Shown here: positions 1-8,886 of the stretch, piece after piece
Numbering within the stretch: the stretch's first letter is position 1
Layout of the letters: each line of letters opens with the position of its first letter
DNA from: Chitinophagaceae bacterium
Lineage (GTDB): Bacteria > Bacteroidota > Bacteroidia > Chitinophagales > Chitinophagaceae
Reading direction: 5' to 3'
DNA length: 64,000 bases
Assembly: GCA_019638615.1 (NCBI GenBank)
Contig: JAHBTL010000007.1
Span: forward strand, 167,809-231,808
Translations under genes and position numbers: made by a program
Notes under the pieces: generated by a model
What the model was told of the DNA's origin: nothing
Databases searched by the model: none
The model's input: only the letters and a program-made list of their open reading frames with translations

Positions 1-32
1 AAACAAAAAACAATGCCTGAAACTTACTATGC

Positions 33-506
33 TTATTTCCTTGCGGTAAATCCTGCGGGAATATAAAGATCTCCTTTATCGTACATGTTGATGTAAATGC
101 TAACGGTATCTTTGCTTCCTTCCCACCATACCCGGTATATATCCAGTAACCCCATATTGTTCAGCAGGCCATTAGGTGTTTTAAAGCTACAGCAGCTGCC
201 TGCGCGAAAATAAGCGATCGGTTCGCCATTGGGCCCCAGTAATGCATTCAGGAATCTCCTTTCACTAACAGGCCCGATTCTTTCCCTGTTCCCTCCTGTT
301 TTTACAGGATTTTCTTTTGTATAGCCATAGGTTTTATCAGTTGAAGTTTCTGTGAGCAGATAGGTATCTTCATCAATGAATTCAACTGTATACGTGCGCG
401 TATCGCCAATGCCGGGATCTTTATCTTCAGCCTGCGATACCATTTTCTTTTGCGATGAACAGGCAATGAACAGGCAGGCGATGCCTGTAAAAAAGTATTT
501 CCTCAT
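33..506 (-). CDS. Hypothetical small lipoprotein
   Basis: A 157-residue protein that I cannot assign to a family. I start it at the ATG ending at 506, because this puts a lipoprotein signal at the N-terminus: MRKYFF, a short hydrophobic run, then LFIAC with the lipid-accepting cysteine at residue 16, followed by SSQKK. The frame stays open 48 bases further up to a TTG, which would bury the signal. The mature part has no membrane segment and is probably anchored in the inner leaflet of the outer membrane or the outer face of the inner membrane. It contains a CCSF motif near residue 106. The gene points out of the window edge and has no obvious operon partner. Confidence 0.6.
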   Translation of the reverse strand: MRKYFFTGIACLFIACSSQKKMVSQAEDKDPGIGDTRTYTVEFIDEDTYLLTETSTDKTYGYTKENPVKTGGNRERIGPVSERRFLNALLGPNGEPIAYFRAGSCCSFKTPNGLLNNMGLLDIYRVWWEGSKDTVSIYINMYDKGDLYIPAGFTARK

Positions 507-1093
507 GGGGTTATCATTGTTGTTTGCCGCTAAAGATAAATTTTTTGTATACAAAGAAAGAGGAAAGTTAACAGGCAGATGAGATCAGGAATAAGCGCAT
601 AAAAAAAGCATCAAGTTTAGTTTTCTTTTCCTGCTTTCGCATTCCTTTAATAACTTAACCCGATGCTTTCGTGAGATGCTTCCATCTTCTGACGGATTTC
701 CGCGTCTCGAATGTTGCTTCCCTCTGTTTCCAGCTATCAGCAACGATGTACAGTAAAGATACGTCAGCCAGACCAGGTTTTCCAAATATTCCGGCAGCTT
801 ACTATGCACCAGCTTTGCACCTGTTTATGCACCTAAAACGGGCATAAACGCAGGTTAAAAGACAGGTTATGCACATATTCGGCCATGGGATGAATGCTTG
901 CTTTTTCCTTTTAAAGCGTATTCCAAATTAGCCTCGCGGGCGGGCCCGCAAATTATAGGATATACCCCGGATTTTTTAGCCGCAGATGTACAGATTAAAT
1001 CTGCGCATCTGCGGCAGTTTGCCCTCACCCCTTTATCCCCTCCATGGCGAGAGGAATAATGGTGCGAAAATTTGCAATGCACCCTCCTTTTAA
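507..1093. other. Gene-free stretch with one repeat copy
   Basis: About 590 bases without a convincing gene. Open frames here have no recognisable protein features. The right half holds one copy of a palindromic dispersed repeat (918-1016) listed separately. The rest shows no clear terminator or promoter. Confidence 0.6.
918..1016. repeat. Dispersed palindromic repeat, copy 1
   Basis: Shares its order of blocks with 22053-22156: GTATTCCAAATTAG, a GC-rich linker, GGATATACCCC, TTTTTTAGCCGCAGATG, then the returning arm CATCTGCGGCA. The core 979-1015 forms a long hairpin (GCCGCAGATG paired with CATCTGCGGC plus AGATT/AATCT). The two copies have diverged but keep the hairpin, as expected for a REP-like intergenic repeat. 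Confidence 0.6.
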
Positions 1094-1531
1094 TTATATG
1101 GTAGAATGTATATAATTATGCAACTGATCTATCGTTTCCTGTTGAGCCAGGATGGTTTCTTTTACGATATCCAGCACTGATATGACCCCATAAAAATCAT
1201 TATCGGTAAAAACCGGCAGGTAACGGATATTGTGTGCGGTCATGATGGTCATACAATCTTCCAAAGTATGCTCAAGCGCTACTTTAGGTAAATGCTCAAG
1301 CATGATTTCGCTTACCGGGGTGGCATTCGATGATTTACCTAACAGGATCACCTTGCGCGCATAATCTCTTTCCGTAGCCAGCCCGCAATACCGCCCGTCA
1401 TAATCAACTACAATTACGGAGCCGATATTTTTTTCAGACATGATCTTCAAGGCTTCAAGCACCGTCGTATCCGGTGTAATGGTAACATTATGGCGTCCTT
1501 TCCTGTGGAAGATGTGAGCAACCGTCCTCAT
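1094..1531 (-). CDS. CBS-domain pair protein
   Basis: A 145-residue soluble protein made almost only of two CBS motifs (about residues 8-65 and 75-132), which together form one Bateman module. Such modules bind adenine nucleotides and related ligands, and free-standing ones are thought to act as energy or redox sensors. Typical motif residues are visible: IGSVIVVDYDGRYCGLATERD in the first half and IRYLPVFTDNDFYGVISVLDIVK in the second. The start is the ATG at 1531 (MRTVAHIF); the frame extends 33 bases further but only to a non-ATG codon. No fused enzyme or transporter domain is present, so the partner is unknown. Confidence 0.85.
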   Translation of the reverse strand: MRTVAHIFHRKGRHNVTITPDTTVLEALKIMSEKNIGSVIVVDYDGRYCGLATERDYARKVILLGKSSNATPVSEIMLEHLPKVALEHTLEDCMTIMTAHNIRYLPVFTDNDFYGVISVLDIVKETILAQQETIDQLHNYIHSTI

Positions 1532-1943
1532 TGTTTTTAGTTTTAGTGGATAAATTCCTGGCAAACAGGGTATATTCTCTGCAAAAAGTTACGATAAATC
1601 AACGAATTGTATCCAAAATATTGCCAAAAGTTTTACACCGCCATACAGCTATTAAATTTTCGCTGTCTTTCTTTGAAACAGCATCATTGCCTGCACAAGA
1701 ATATTCACCTGTTGTGTTAGCATATATCAATCAAATCAAAGTCATAACATCATATACCTGAAATGCAGGCGGCTGGCGGGTTGAAAACCGGATTTATCAT
1801 ACAATAAATTCGGATATAATAAGTTAATGTACATGCCGAACGATCATACAATTGCAGAAGATATGGAGCAGAAGCATAAAGGCAATTGACATTTGATAAT
1901 CCGATTTAAAACCAATATTCCAAACCCTACCTATCCTGATATC
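1532..1943. other. Intergenic region before the T9SS surface-protein trio
   Basis: About 410 bases between divergent genes. I see no RNA gene, strong hairpin or clear consensus promoter. An AT-rich tract around 1790-1840 is the most likely place for the promoter of the downstream plus-strand trio. A 20-codon ATG frame at 1827-1889 is too short to support. Confidence 0.4.
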
Positions 1944-3437
1944 ATGAAGAACCGCTACCGCTTTATTTGTTGGCTGTGCTGTATGCTGGTAGGTATTACA
2001 GTGAGCAGGGGCCAGGATTTTCAGCCTTTTTTTGCAAAAGCTGAACCAGTTAATTCAGCCTCGTCCTTACATGCCGGTACGCCCACTGGATCCTTTTCCT
2101 TAAATAGCTTGTCCTTACTGACCGAAGAAAATCCTGAAAAAGCGGAAGGCTGGGCAATCGGCAGTAATCTCATTATCAGCAATCAAACTATTTGTGAAAA
2201 TGCAACACCTGCCAGCTTAACCGGTACCTTGCCAACCGGTGGTACCGGTACGTTTGATTATCAGTGGCAAAGCAGTACGGCTTCCGGTACTTCCGGGTTT
2301 TCCAATATACCACTGGCTGCCAGCCAGCATTATGCACCACCGGCCTTAACAACAACAACATGGTACCGCAGGGTGGTGGTTTCAGGAGCGGAAAGCGATA
2401 CCTCAGCCTCCATTCAGATCACAGTAAAACCATCGGTCATTAACCTGGTTATTACCAATCCTGATCCTGTCTGCGCACCCCAGGCGGTGGACATCACAGT
2501 TCCGGCTATTACCGCCGGCAGCACACCGGGATTAACGCTTACTTATCACACTACATCAACGGGTGGCGCAGTATTAGCAAATCCAAATTCAATCAGTGCT
2601 GCCACAAGCCTTAATAAAGACTATTATATAAAAGGAACCAACGGGTGCCAAATTGGAGTTGTAAAACCCGTGCGTGTTGTTATCAACAAACAACCTACCG
2701 TCTCTATCTCATCTCCACCCGGCCCTGTTTGCAAATATTCACCTGTTGTATTAATGGCATTTTCAATCGATGCCGGTACTACAACAACCTGGCAGAATAT
2801 CGGCCCGGGTCCTATGGTAACGGTATACCCGCAAGAAACCACCACTTATACTTCGGTTGTAACCATGCCGGTAACAGGGTGTCAGCGGGTAGTGCCGGTA
2901 ACAGTAAATGTGAAAGAATTCTCCATGTCCCTGGCTGCCAGTCCGCAGCCTGTAATTGCAGGCAACCCGGTAACATTCACTCCTGGCAGCGCCACCAGCT
3001 TTACTGTAACCGGGTGGCTGCCTGAAAACCTGTTTCCGAGTCAAATCGCTGCCACTCAAACCATTGCTATTCAAGATACTACCCGCACGTTTTCTGTTAT
3101 AGGACGCTCGGAAGACGGGTGCCTGGACACGGCAAGCGTAAAAGTAAATATGGACGTAAACACAACAGATGTATTTGTTCCCAACGCGTTTACACCTAAT
3201 AACGATGGCAAGAACGACATTTTCAAAGTGTATGGATCGTCCATTAAAAATATTGAAATGAAGATTTTTGACCAGTGGGGCAGAGCTATTCATGAAACCA
3301 ATAACAACTCAACGGGCTGGGATGGCAACCATAATGGCAAACTGCAACCTGCCGGTACGTATATGTATGTTATCAAAATAAGACTGGAGAATGAAGACAG
3401 CTTCATAAGGAAAGGAACCATTCATCTGATAAGATAA
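1944..3437 (+). CDS. T9SS type B (CHU_C) sorted surface protein
   Basis: A 497-residue secreted protein. The ATG at 1944 begins a classical signal peptide (MKNRYRFICWLCCMLVGITV ending near SRGQ). The middle consists of immunoglobulin/PKD-like beta repeats with paired motifs such as TWYRRVVVSG and CQRVVPVTVNV. The last ~85 residues are the gliding-motility-associated C-terminal domain: VPNAFTPNNDGKNDIFKV, then IFDQWGRAIHET, GWDGNHNGK and PAGTYMYVIKI. In Bacteroidota this domain directs export and anchoring by the type IX secretion system. It is followed at once by PorP/SprF and a PorE-like protein, the usual neighbours of SprB-like adhesins. I infer a surface adhesin or matrix protein; no catalytic domain is seen. 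Confidence 0.88.
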   Translation: MKNRYRFICWLCCMLVGITVSRGQDFQPFFAKAEPVNSASSLHAGTPTGSFSLNSLSLLTEENPEKAEGWAIGSNLIISNQTICENATPASLTGTLPTGGTGTFDYQWQSSTASGTSGFSNIPLAASQHYAPPALTTTTWYRRVVVSGAESDTSASIQITVKPSVINLVITNPDPVCAPQAVDITVPAITAGSTPGLTLTYHTTSTGGAVLANPNSISAATSLNKDYYIKGTNGCQIGVVKPVRVVINKQPTVSISSPPGPVCKYSPVVLMAFSIDAGTTTTWQNIGPGPMVTVYPQETTTYTSVVTMPVTGCQRVVPVTVNVKEFSMSLAASPQPVIAGNPVTFTPGSATSFTVTGWLPENLFPSQIAATQTIAIQDTTRTFSVIGRSEDGCLDTASVKVNMDVNTTDVFVPNAFTPNNDGKNDIFKVYGSSIKNIEMKIFDQWGRAIHETNNNSTGWDGNHNGKLQPAGTYMYVIKIRLENEDSFIRKGTIHLIR

Positions 3438-3474
3438 TTTATCTGAGCAACCTCTTATGGGTAAAAAAGAAGGA

Positions 3475-4476
3475 ATGAAAATTAAATCTTTACACATCAT
3501 TTTTACGGCACTGACAATGGCGGGTAGCTGGTGTACAAATGTTTTGCATGCCCAGGTGGATCCGCATTTTTCCCAGTATTTCATTCAGCCTATGTCGCTG
3601 AACCCCGCGCTTACCGGCGCCATAGAAGGCGATTACAGGGTATCTGCCGTATGGCGCACGCAATATGCCAATACGTTCTCTACCAAAGGAATTTCGGCTG
3701 AAATGCCCACCAGCAAGAACATGAATTTCGGCTTAAATATTTTCAATCAATCTTCGTCCGACGGCGCCTACAGCTACACCAATGGCTATATCAGCATGGC
3801 GTATACGGGGGTACGCTTCAAAGATCATTATCTGGTGATGGGAATGCAGGCGGGCATGATCAACCGGAGGTTCAATATAAGCAAGCTGCAGTTCGGCGAT
3901 CAGTGGGTTTCGGGAGTAGGATACGATCCCTCCGCGCAAACAACAGAAGTATTTTACAAACCTTCCATATCATCAGTAGACATCAGCGCCGGGCTTGCCT
4001 ATTACGATGCTACACCCGATAAAAAGGTAAACGTTTTTGCAGGCGTATCGGCTTATCATCTTACCAAACCGGACGGGCCTTTTATTTCAAAAGACAGCAA
4101 ATCTATTTTGCCGATGCGCTACAGCGCTCATGCCGGGGCAAGGATTATGGTAAATGATTTTTTTAATATCGTACCCAACGTTTTGTATATGCGGCAGGGA
4201 AATGTGGACGAGAAAATGGTAGGCGCCTACCTGCAGATCAATGCCAGTGAAAAAACGGACCTGATGCTGGGAGCCAACCTCAGGTTGAATGATGCATTGT
4301 CTCCGTTTGCAGGGTTTTACTACAAAGGGTTAACGTTCGGACTGAGTTATGATGTTACGGCTTCTACCAAAAATGCAATGGCCATTAACCGCAACAGCCT
4401 TGAAGTGTCTGTATCATACACCTGGTGGAAGAAAAACTCGATACAAACCAAACCATTCTACTGTCCCCGCTTTTAA
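3475..4476 (+). CDS. PorP/SprF family T9SS outer-membrane protein
   Basis: A 333-residue outer-membrane beta-barrel of the PorP/SprF family. The signal peptide ends at LHAQ, and the mature N-terminus VDPHFSQYFIQPMSLNPALTG is the family's hallmark. PorP/SprF proteins partner with type B T9SS cargo and are needed for surface display of the linked adhesin. I chose the ATG at 3475 (MKIKSLHII); an ATG 18 bases upstream (3457) is also possible and does not change the mature protein. The gene lies 37 bases after the CHU_C-domain gene and is followed 23 bases later by the OmpA/TPR gene, so the three are probably one transcript. Confidence 0.9.
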   Translation: MKIKSLHIIFTALTMAGSWCTNVLHAQVDPHFSQYFIQPMSLNPALTGAIEGDYRVSAVWRTQYANTFSTKGISAEMPTSKNMNFGLNIFNQSSSDGAYSYTNGYISMAYTGVRFKDHYLVMGMQAGMINRRFNISKLQFGDQWVSGVGYDPSAQTTEVFYKPSISSVDISAGLAYYDATPDKKVNVFAGVSAYHLTKPDGPFISKDSKSILPMRYSAHAGARIMVNDFFNIVPNVLYMRQGNVDEKMVGAYLQINASEKTDLMLGANLRLNDALSPFAGFYYKGLTFGLSYDVTASTKNAMAINRNSLEVSVSYTWWKKNSIQTKPFYCPRF

Positions 4477-4499
4477 AAGCGGTTTAAAAATAATTAGTT

Positions 4500-6584
4500 A
4501 TGTACAAGAATATAGGATGGCATAATGCAAACGGAAAAAATACACTGAAGTTCACCTCAGCCCTGTTCCTGTTTTTTCTTTTGGTATCTGCTACTTCCCT
4601 CCGGGCACAGGGAGGGAAAGCCGGATACTTTATACAGGCAGAAAAACTCTTCAGCGAAAAAAAATATTACGAAGCCATACAGCATTACGAAAAGTACCTG
4701 AGCACGGAAACCAGCATCGCAGCGCGATCCACTCCTTTTGCTGTAAGAAAAAAATCTCCGGGTAAATCAAACCTGAGCATGCACAACGAGGCGGTGTATC
4801 ACCTGGCAGAAAGTTACCGGCATATGAACGATTGGGCCAAGGCCGAGAAATTATACAAAGAAGCTACCGGGTTTTCCAACAGGGCATATCCTGCAAGTCA
4901 GTACTGGTACGGCGTAAGCCTGAGAGCCAATAACAAGCCCGAAGAGGCGCTGGCTGCCTTTACAAGCTTCCAGGAAACATATTATACGATGGATGAATTG
5001 CTGGTAGGAGCCGATAAAGAGCTTGAAAACCTTAAGTTCCAGCAGGAAGAAAAATCAAAACTGAAAAACGGCTTCTTTGTAACAAAGCAGCCGGGCGCAG
5101 AAAATACGTCAACCTACGCTGCTGCTATTGACGGCGACAGCGTATATTTTACATCTATTTATAAAGATGCGGTCGCGGAAAAACAAGGTAAGGATTATTT
5201 TGTTGCAAGATTGTACAGGTCTACGGGCTATGATGACAATATCGCGGCGAATCCTGAAAAAGTAACTATCCCGGGAGAAGAAGGATCTCATATCGGGTTA
5301 GCAACTTTTACTCCTGAAGGTAAAAAAATGTTTTTCACCAGGTGGATGGTAGAAAACGGGGCAACGATATCTGCCATATTCAGTTCTGATAAAACAGATA
5401 CCGGCTGGTCGAAGCCTGTAAAATTAGACGAGCCTGTTAATATGCCCGGATCTAACAGTACACAGCCTTTTGTTACCACCGATGGCAATTTCCTGCTGTT
5501 CTCGTCTAACCGGCCGGGTGGCGTGGGCAAATACGATTTATGGTATGCCACGCTGGATAGTAACGCCAATGTATTGCTTGTAACCAACATGGGCAATATC
5601 ATTAATACTGCCGGGGATGAATTTTCTCCTTCGTATCATACCCTGTACAGGCATCTTTTTTATTCAAGCAACGGGCGTATAGGCATGGGAGGTTTTGATA
5701 TATATTATGCAAAAGGAGATTTCCAGTTGTCTAACTGGGAAAAGGTTTCAAATGCCGGAAGCCCCATCAACTCCTCCAAAGATGATTTGTATTACGTTCC
5801 TACCGATCCTGATAATGTATGGAACACGGGCTTGCTGAGCTCAGACCGTGATACGGATTGCTGCCTGGATGTGTTTAGCGTACGGCAGGACAACGCGCAA
5901 TATGTATCAGGAACTGTAATTGATTGTAAAACAAAGCAACCATTACAGGGTGTATCGCTCATCGTAAAAGACAGTAAAAAAGGAAAAACTGTACTCTCGC
6001 AGGAAACGGATGCGGAGGGGAAATACAATTTCCAGTTGAAGAATACTTCGCGGTTTGATATAGTGGCCAATAAGCAGGGGTATGAGGAAGCTACCGGTAA
6101 TTACCTGGTTACCATGATTACCGGGAGAGATACCATACAGAATGACGCATTGTGTCTTTCTTTCATCGTTGCCAATCCTTCTAACCCCGAGCTGGACAAC
6201 GCGCTCGAAGCATTAAACGAAACTTCTACACTGGCTAAATTCTCTTACAACAAATCCTATGTAGAGGGCAGCTATTACGAAAAGCTGGATTCACTTGCCA
6301 GACTGATGGAACGTTATCCGGATATTGTCATTGAAATTGGCGGACATACCGACTCAAGAGGTAAAGAATCATATAACCTGATCCTTGCGCAAAAACGTGT
6401 GGACGCGTGTATAAAATATCTCGCTAAGAAAGGCATCAGCAAAGACCGCCTGGTGGGCAAAGCCTATGGTGAATGCTGCCCGCTTGAGCCCGAAACAATC
6501 AACGGCCAGGATAACCCTGCTGCACGTGAAAGGAACAGGAGGGTGGAATACAAGCTGCTGAAAGGCAAAGTGAATGAACAATAG
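4500..6584 (+). CDS. PorE-like TPR / propeller / CRD / OmpA protein
   Basis: A 694-residue periplasmic protein with four parts: a signal peptide ending near SLRAQ (~36); TPR-like helices (~37-175, GKAGYFIQAEKLFSEKKYYE and the following repeats); PD40/WD40-like propeller blades (~190-460, with repeats such as FLLFSSNRPGGVGKYDLWY and HLFYSSNGRIGMGGFDIYYA); a carboxypeptidase-regulatory-like fold (~470-550); and an OmpA C-terminal peptidoglycan-binding domain (~575-690, IEIGGHTDSRGKESYN and NRRVEYKL). This order matches PorE, which tethers the type IX machinery to peptidoglycan. Paralogues of this architecture are common next to PorP/SprF genes, so it may serve this cargo rather than be the core PorE. 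Downstream DNA is hairpin-rich. Confidence 0.87.
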   Translation: MYKNIGWHNANGKNTLKFTSALFLFFLLVSATSLRAQGGKAGYFIQAEKLFSEKKYYEAIQHYEKYLSTETSIAARSTPFAVRKKSPGKSNLSMHNEAVYHLAESYRHMNDWAKAEKLYKEATGFSNRAYPASQYWYGVSLRANNKPEEALAAFTSFQETYYTMDELLVGADKELENLKFQQEEKSKLKNGFFVTKQPGAENTSTYAAAIDGDSVYFTSIYKDAVAEKQGKDYFVARLYRSTGYDDNIAANPEKVTIPGEEGSHIGLATFTPEGKKMFFTRWMVENGATISAIFSSDKTDTGWSKPVKLDEPVNMPGSNSTQPFVTTDGNFLLFSSNRPGGVGKYDLWYATLDSNANVLLVTNMGNIINTAGDEFSPSYHTLYRHLFYSSNGRIGMGGFDIYYAKGDFQLSNWEKVSNAGSPINSSKDDLYYVPTDPDNVWNTGLLSSDRDTDCCLDVFSVRQDNAQYVSGTVIDCKTKQPLQGVSLIVKDSKKGKTVLSQETDAEGKYNFQLKNTSRFDIVANKQGYEEATGNYLVTMITGRDTIQNDALCLSFIVANPSNPELDNALEALNETSTLAKFSYNKSYVEGSYYEKLDSLARLMERYPDIVIEIGGHTDSRGKESYNLILAQKRVDACIKYLAKKGISKDRLVGKAYGECCPLEPETINGQDNPAARERNRRVEYKLLKGKVNEQ

Positions 6585-6633
6585 CTACAAAAGGTTGCCG
6601 TGCGGCTCTTCTGCGCTGCAAACCTTACCCGCT

Positions 6634-6777
6634 GTGTGAAGCGCCCTCGCTTCACACATAAATGATGTAGCCTCCGGCTACGGCTATAATCGCCGGAGGC
6701 GATAAGATAGCTGTGCGAGGCGAGGACGCCTCGCACAGCAAGGCGATAATACAGTGGTACGAAGCGAGGACGCTTCG
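6634..6777. repeat. Array of four hairpins (REP-like)
   Basis: Four inverted repeats sit between the ends of two convergent genes. They are: 6634-6657 (10-bp stem GTGTGAAGCG, loop CCCT); 6670-6700 (9-bp stem GCCTCCGGC, 13-base loop); 6711-6738 (12-bp stem CTGTGCGAGGCG, loop AGGA); and 6760-6777 (7-bp stem CGAAGCG, loop AGGA). Stem sequences differ but resemble each other (GAAGCG and GAGGCG variants), and two share the AGGA loop. The array may end transcription from both sides and looks like a REP-type cluster. Confidence 0.7.
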
Positions 6778-6794
6778 CTCAGCAAAGACCAATA

Positions 6795-8525
6795 TCAATA
6801 AGCAGATACTACAGGCATAAGATCAGCGGCGGAAAATGAATACAGGTAACGGGCTTTGATTTCTTTTGCCTCCTGTGCTTTGTGCTGCGCTTCGAGCGAG
6901 TGATACAGCCCTGATAAGGACCACCCGTTGCCCGGATTCCAGATCAGATCCTCCCGGTATGTCTTTTCCGCTTCTTCCGGTTGACCCATCTGCAAAAGAA
7001 AAGCGCCCAGGTACTGACGGGCAGGCAGCATCCACAACTTGGGTTCCGTATAGATCAGCCTGTCCTCTGCAGCAATCGCTTTCCTGATGGCTTTAAGTGC
7101 ATCATTGTATTTTCCCTGGGAGAACTTAATATTGGCAAGCAAAACATGCTCCGCCACAACAGAACATTCATAAGGACTGCTCATATGAGGAACAAACCGT
7201 TCCTTCAAATTACTATCCTTTTGCTTTTGCCTGAGTTGTTCCAGACACTTTGTGGCTTGCACATAGTCTCGGTTTTTGGCATAAGCCATTCCTTTTGCAA
7301 AATCATTCAAAAGGCCGGCATAGCTCCATCCGGTATCAATGAATGTACTGTCCTGCAGTATATCCTGCCATTTGCCCGTTCTTACCATCGCCAGTGTTGG
7401 GAACATGTACAGGTATTGATCGTAAGTATTGCCGGCCGACGGATTAACATTCCTGCGCAACAATTCAGCTCTTTGGATAGCAGTACTGTACATAGCGCCG
7501 CTTAAAGCACAATAGGCGCCTACGGCATAATAGTGATTGCTGTGCTTCATTAAGTTCAGCTCGTTTTCCAGCAAAGCATACTGTCCCAGGCTTTTATCTG
7601 CCGCTTCATTTACCTGAACGCCTTTTTCAAAATATCCTATACGCTCGTATTCATGACTCGACATGTGCACCATGTGTGCAACACCCGGGAATAATTTACA
7701 TAATGAATCTGCATTAGGCAATGCGACTTCGGGGTTGCGGGAAGCTTCGGTCAAATGAATATAGTAATGCAAACCGGCAGGATGTTGGGCATTTTGTCTT
7801 AAAACAGCTTCACAGCGCTGCACGAGCTCAGGGGTCCAGGGTTTGGGAACACCATCATTGTTCCAGAAATCCCAGGGATGTACCAGCATCTGCGCATCGA
7901 TATACAAAGCTTGTACATCGGGGTCATTGGTATACTTTACCGCAAGCGGTTGCATGGCTTGCGCATAATCCACATTCCGCTGTTTTCTTTGTTCATCTTT
8001 CCTGTCGTTCATGTTATACCGGGTGTTCATCGCCCGGATCAGGTCCTGCTCTTTTTCAGATGCCTGTTCCCTGTATTCATTCATCCGTTGCAGTACGCCC
8101 GGTACTTCCTCACTCATCATATAACCATGTCCATAATTGTAAGTGGGACCCATTGCCAGCGCCTGCGCCCAATACAATATGGCACAGGCACTGTCGAACC
8201 TGGCCGCTTCCCTGAACGAAGCCAGCGCCTCTTTTGAATGATAGCTGTAGTACATGGTCAGCCCCTGGTTAAAATACAACTGCGCACTGTCGTTGCCGGT
8301 GCTGATCTTATAGAAATGATTTCCCCAGCCTGGCAAAACAGATATAAACTTTCCACTTTTATTCGCACGGATTTTTTCATTGACAACCGGGGCGCAACTT
8401 ACCACAGCGGATATTTCCTGCGGATCCTCCTGCACGATAGCAGGATTGCTATGGCTTGTATTCATCCACGCCATCATTGTTTCCGCAAAAAGTAAAAACC
8501 CTAAGATGCATATACTCTTTTTCAT
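6795..8525 (-). CDS. Secreted TPR-repeat protein
   Basis: A 576-residue protein with a signal peptide (MKKSICILGFLLFAETMMA) followed by tetratricopeptide-like helical repeats spread over the whole length, for example LYFNQGLTMYYSYHSKEALA, AILYWAQALAMGPTYNYGHG and QYLGAFLLQMGQPEEAEKTY. A HYYIHLTEAS motif lies in the middle. It is probably a periplasmic scaffold; no catalytic domain is visible. ATG codons at 8540 and 8534 are alternative starts, but the one at 8525 begins the signal peptide. It converges on the PorE-like gene across a hairpin array and has no clear functional link to its neighbours. Confidence 0.8.
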   Translation of the reverse strand: MKKSICILGFLLFAETMMAWMNTSHSNPAIVQEDPQEISAVVSCAPVVNEKIRANKSGKFISVLPGWGNHFYKISTGNDSAQLYFNQGLTMYYSYHSKEALASFREAARFDSACAILYWAQALAMGPTYNYGHGYMMSEEVPGVLQRMNEYREQASEKEQDLIRAMNTRYNMNDRKDEQRKQRNVDYAQAMQPLAVKYTNDPDVQALYIDAQMLVHPWDFWNNDGVPKPWTPELVQRCEAVLRQNAQHPAGLHYYIHLTEASRNPEVALPNADSLCKLFPGVAHMVHMSSHEYERIGYFEKGVQVNEAADKSLGQYALLENELNLMKHSNHYYAVGAYCALSGAMYSTAIQRAELLRRNVNPSAGNTYDQYLYMFPTLAMVRTGKWQDILQDSTFIDTGWSYAGLLNDFAKGMAYAKNRDYVQATKCLEQLRQKQKDSNLKERFVPHMSSPYECSVVAEHVLLANIKFSQGKYNDALKAIRKAIAAEDRLIYTEPKLWMLPARQYLGAFLLQMGQPEEAEKTYREDLIWNPGNGWSLSGLYHSLEAQHKAQEAKEIKARYLYSFSAADLMPVVSAY

Positions 8526-8886
8526 GCATTTCATATTCATGATTTTTACAAGTAACAAGAGAAATTACATTCCATCTCAAGGCAGGGCAACTTGCTTTTC
8601 GCGTATTAAATATACAAATGTTTTATAGCAGGGAAAAGGGGATGCAATCTGATATCCAATGAAGTTTTACAAAGCTTGCTGTATACTGCATTTAAAAGAA
8701 AGACCTCCAACCGGGGCAGATCGAAATTAAAACGAAGTAACGGGACCCCGGCTGCCATATAGTATTTATGCCTACTATCCAGGCACCAGGAGATTTATAT
8801 TACATTCAGAATATAATAATCAATTATAGATAAATTATCATACTGCAAGGGCCATGTATGAGCTCCTGATAAACTGACAGTTTAAT
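8526..8886. other. Gene-free spacer
   Basis: About 360 bases between two minus-strand genes. It holds the upstream region of the TPR gene and the 3' flank of the hydrolase gene. I see no RNA gene, strong hairpin or recognisable repeat here. Confidence 0.4.

Noticed and set aside
585-1082. Two open frames of about 70 codons on the minus strand
   Set aside because: Low-complexity translation without any motif, and the right one runs through the dispersed palindromic repeat.
1827-1889. 20-codon ATG frame upstream of the T9SS surface protein
   Set aside because: Too short, no promoter match and no motif to support it.
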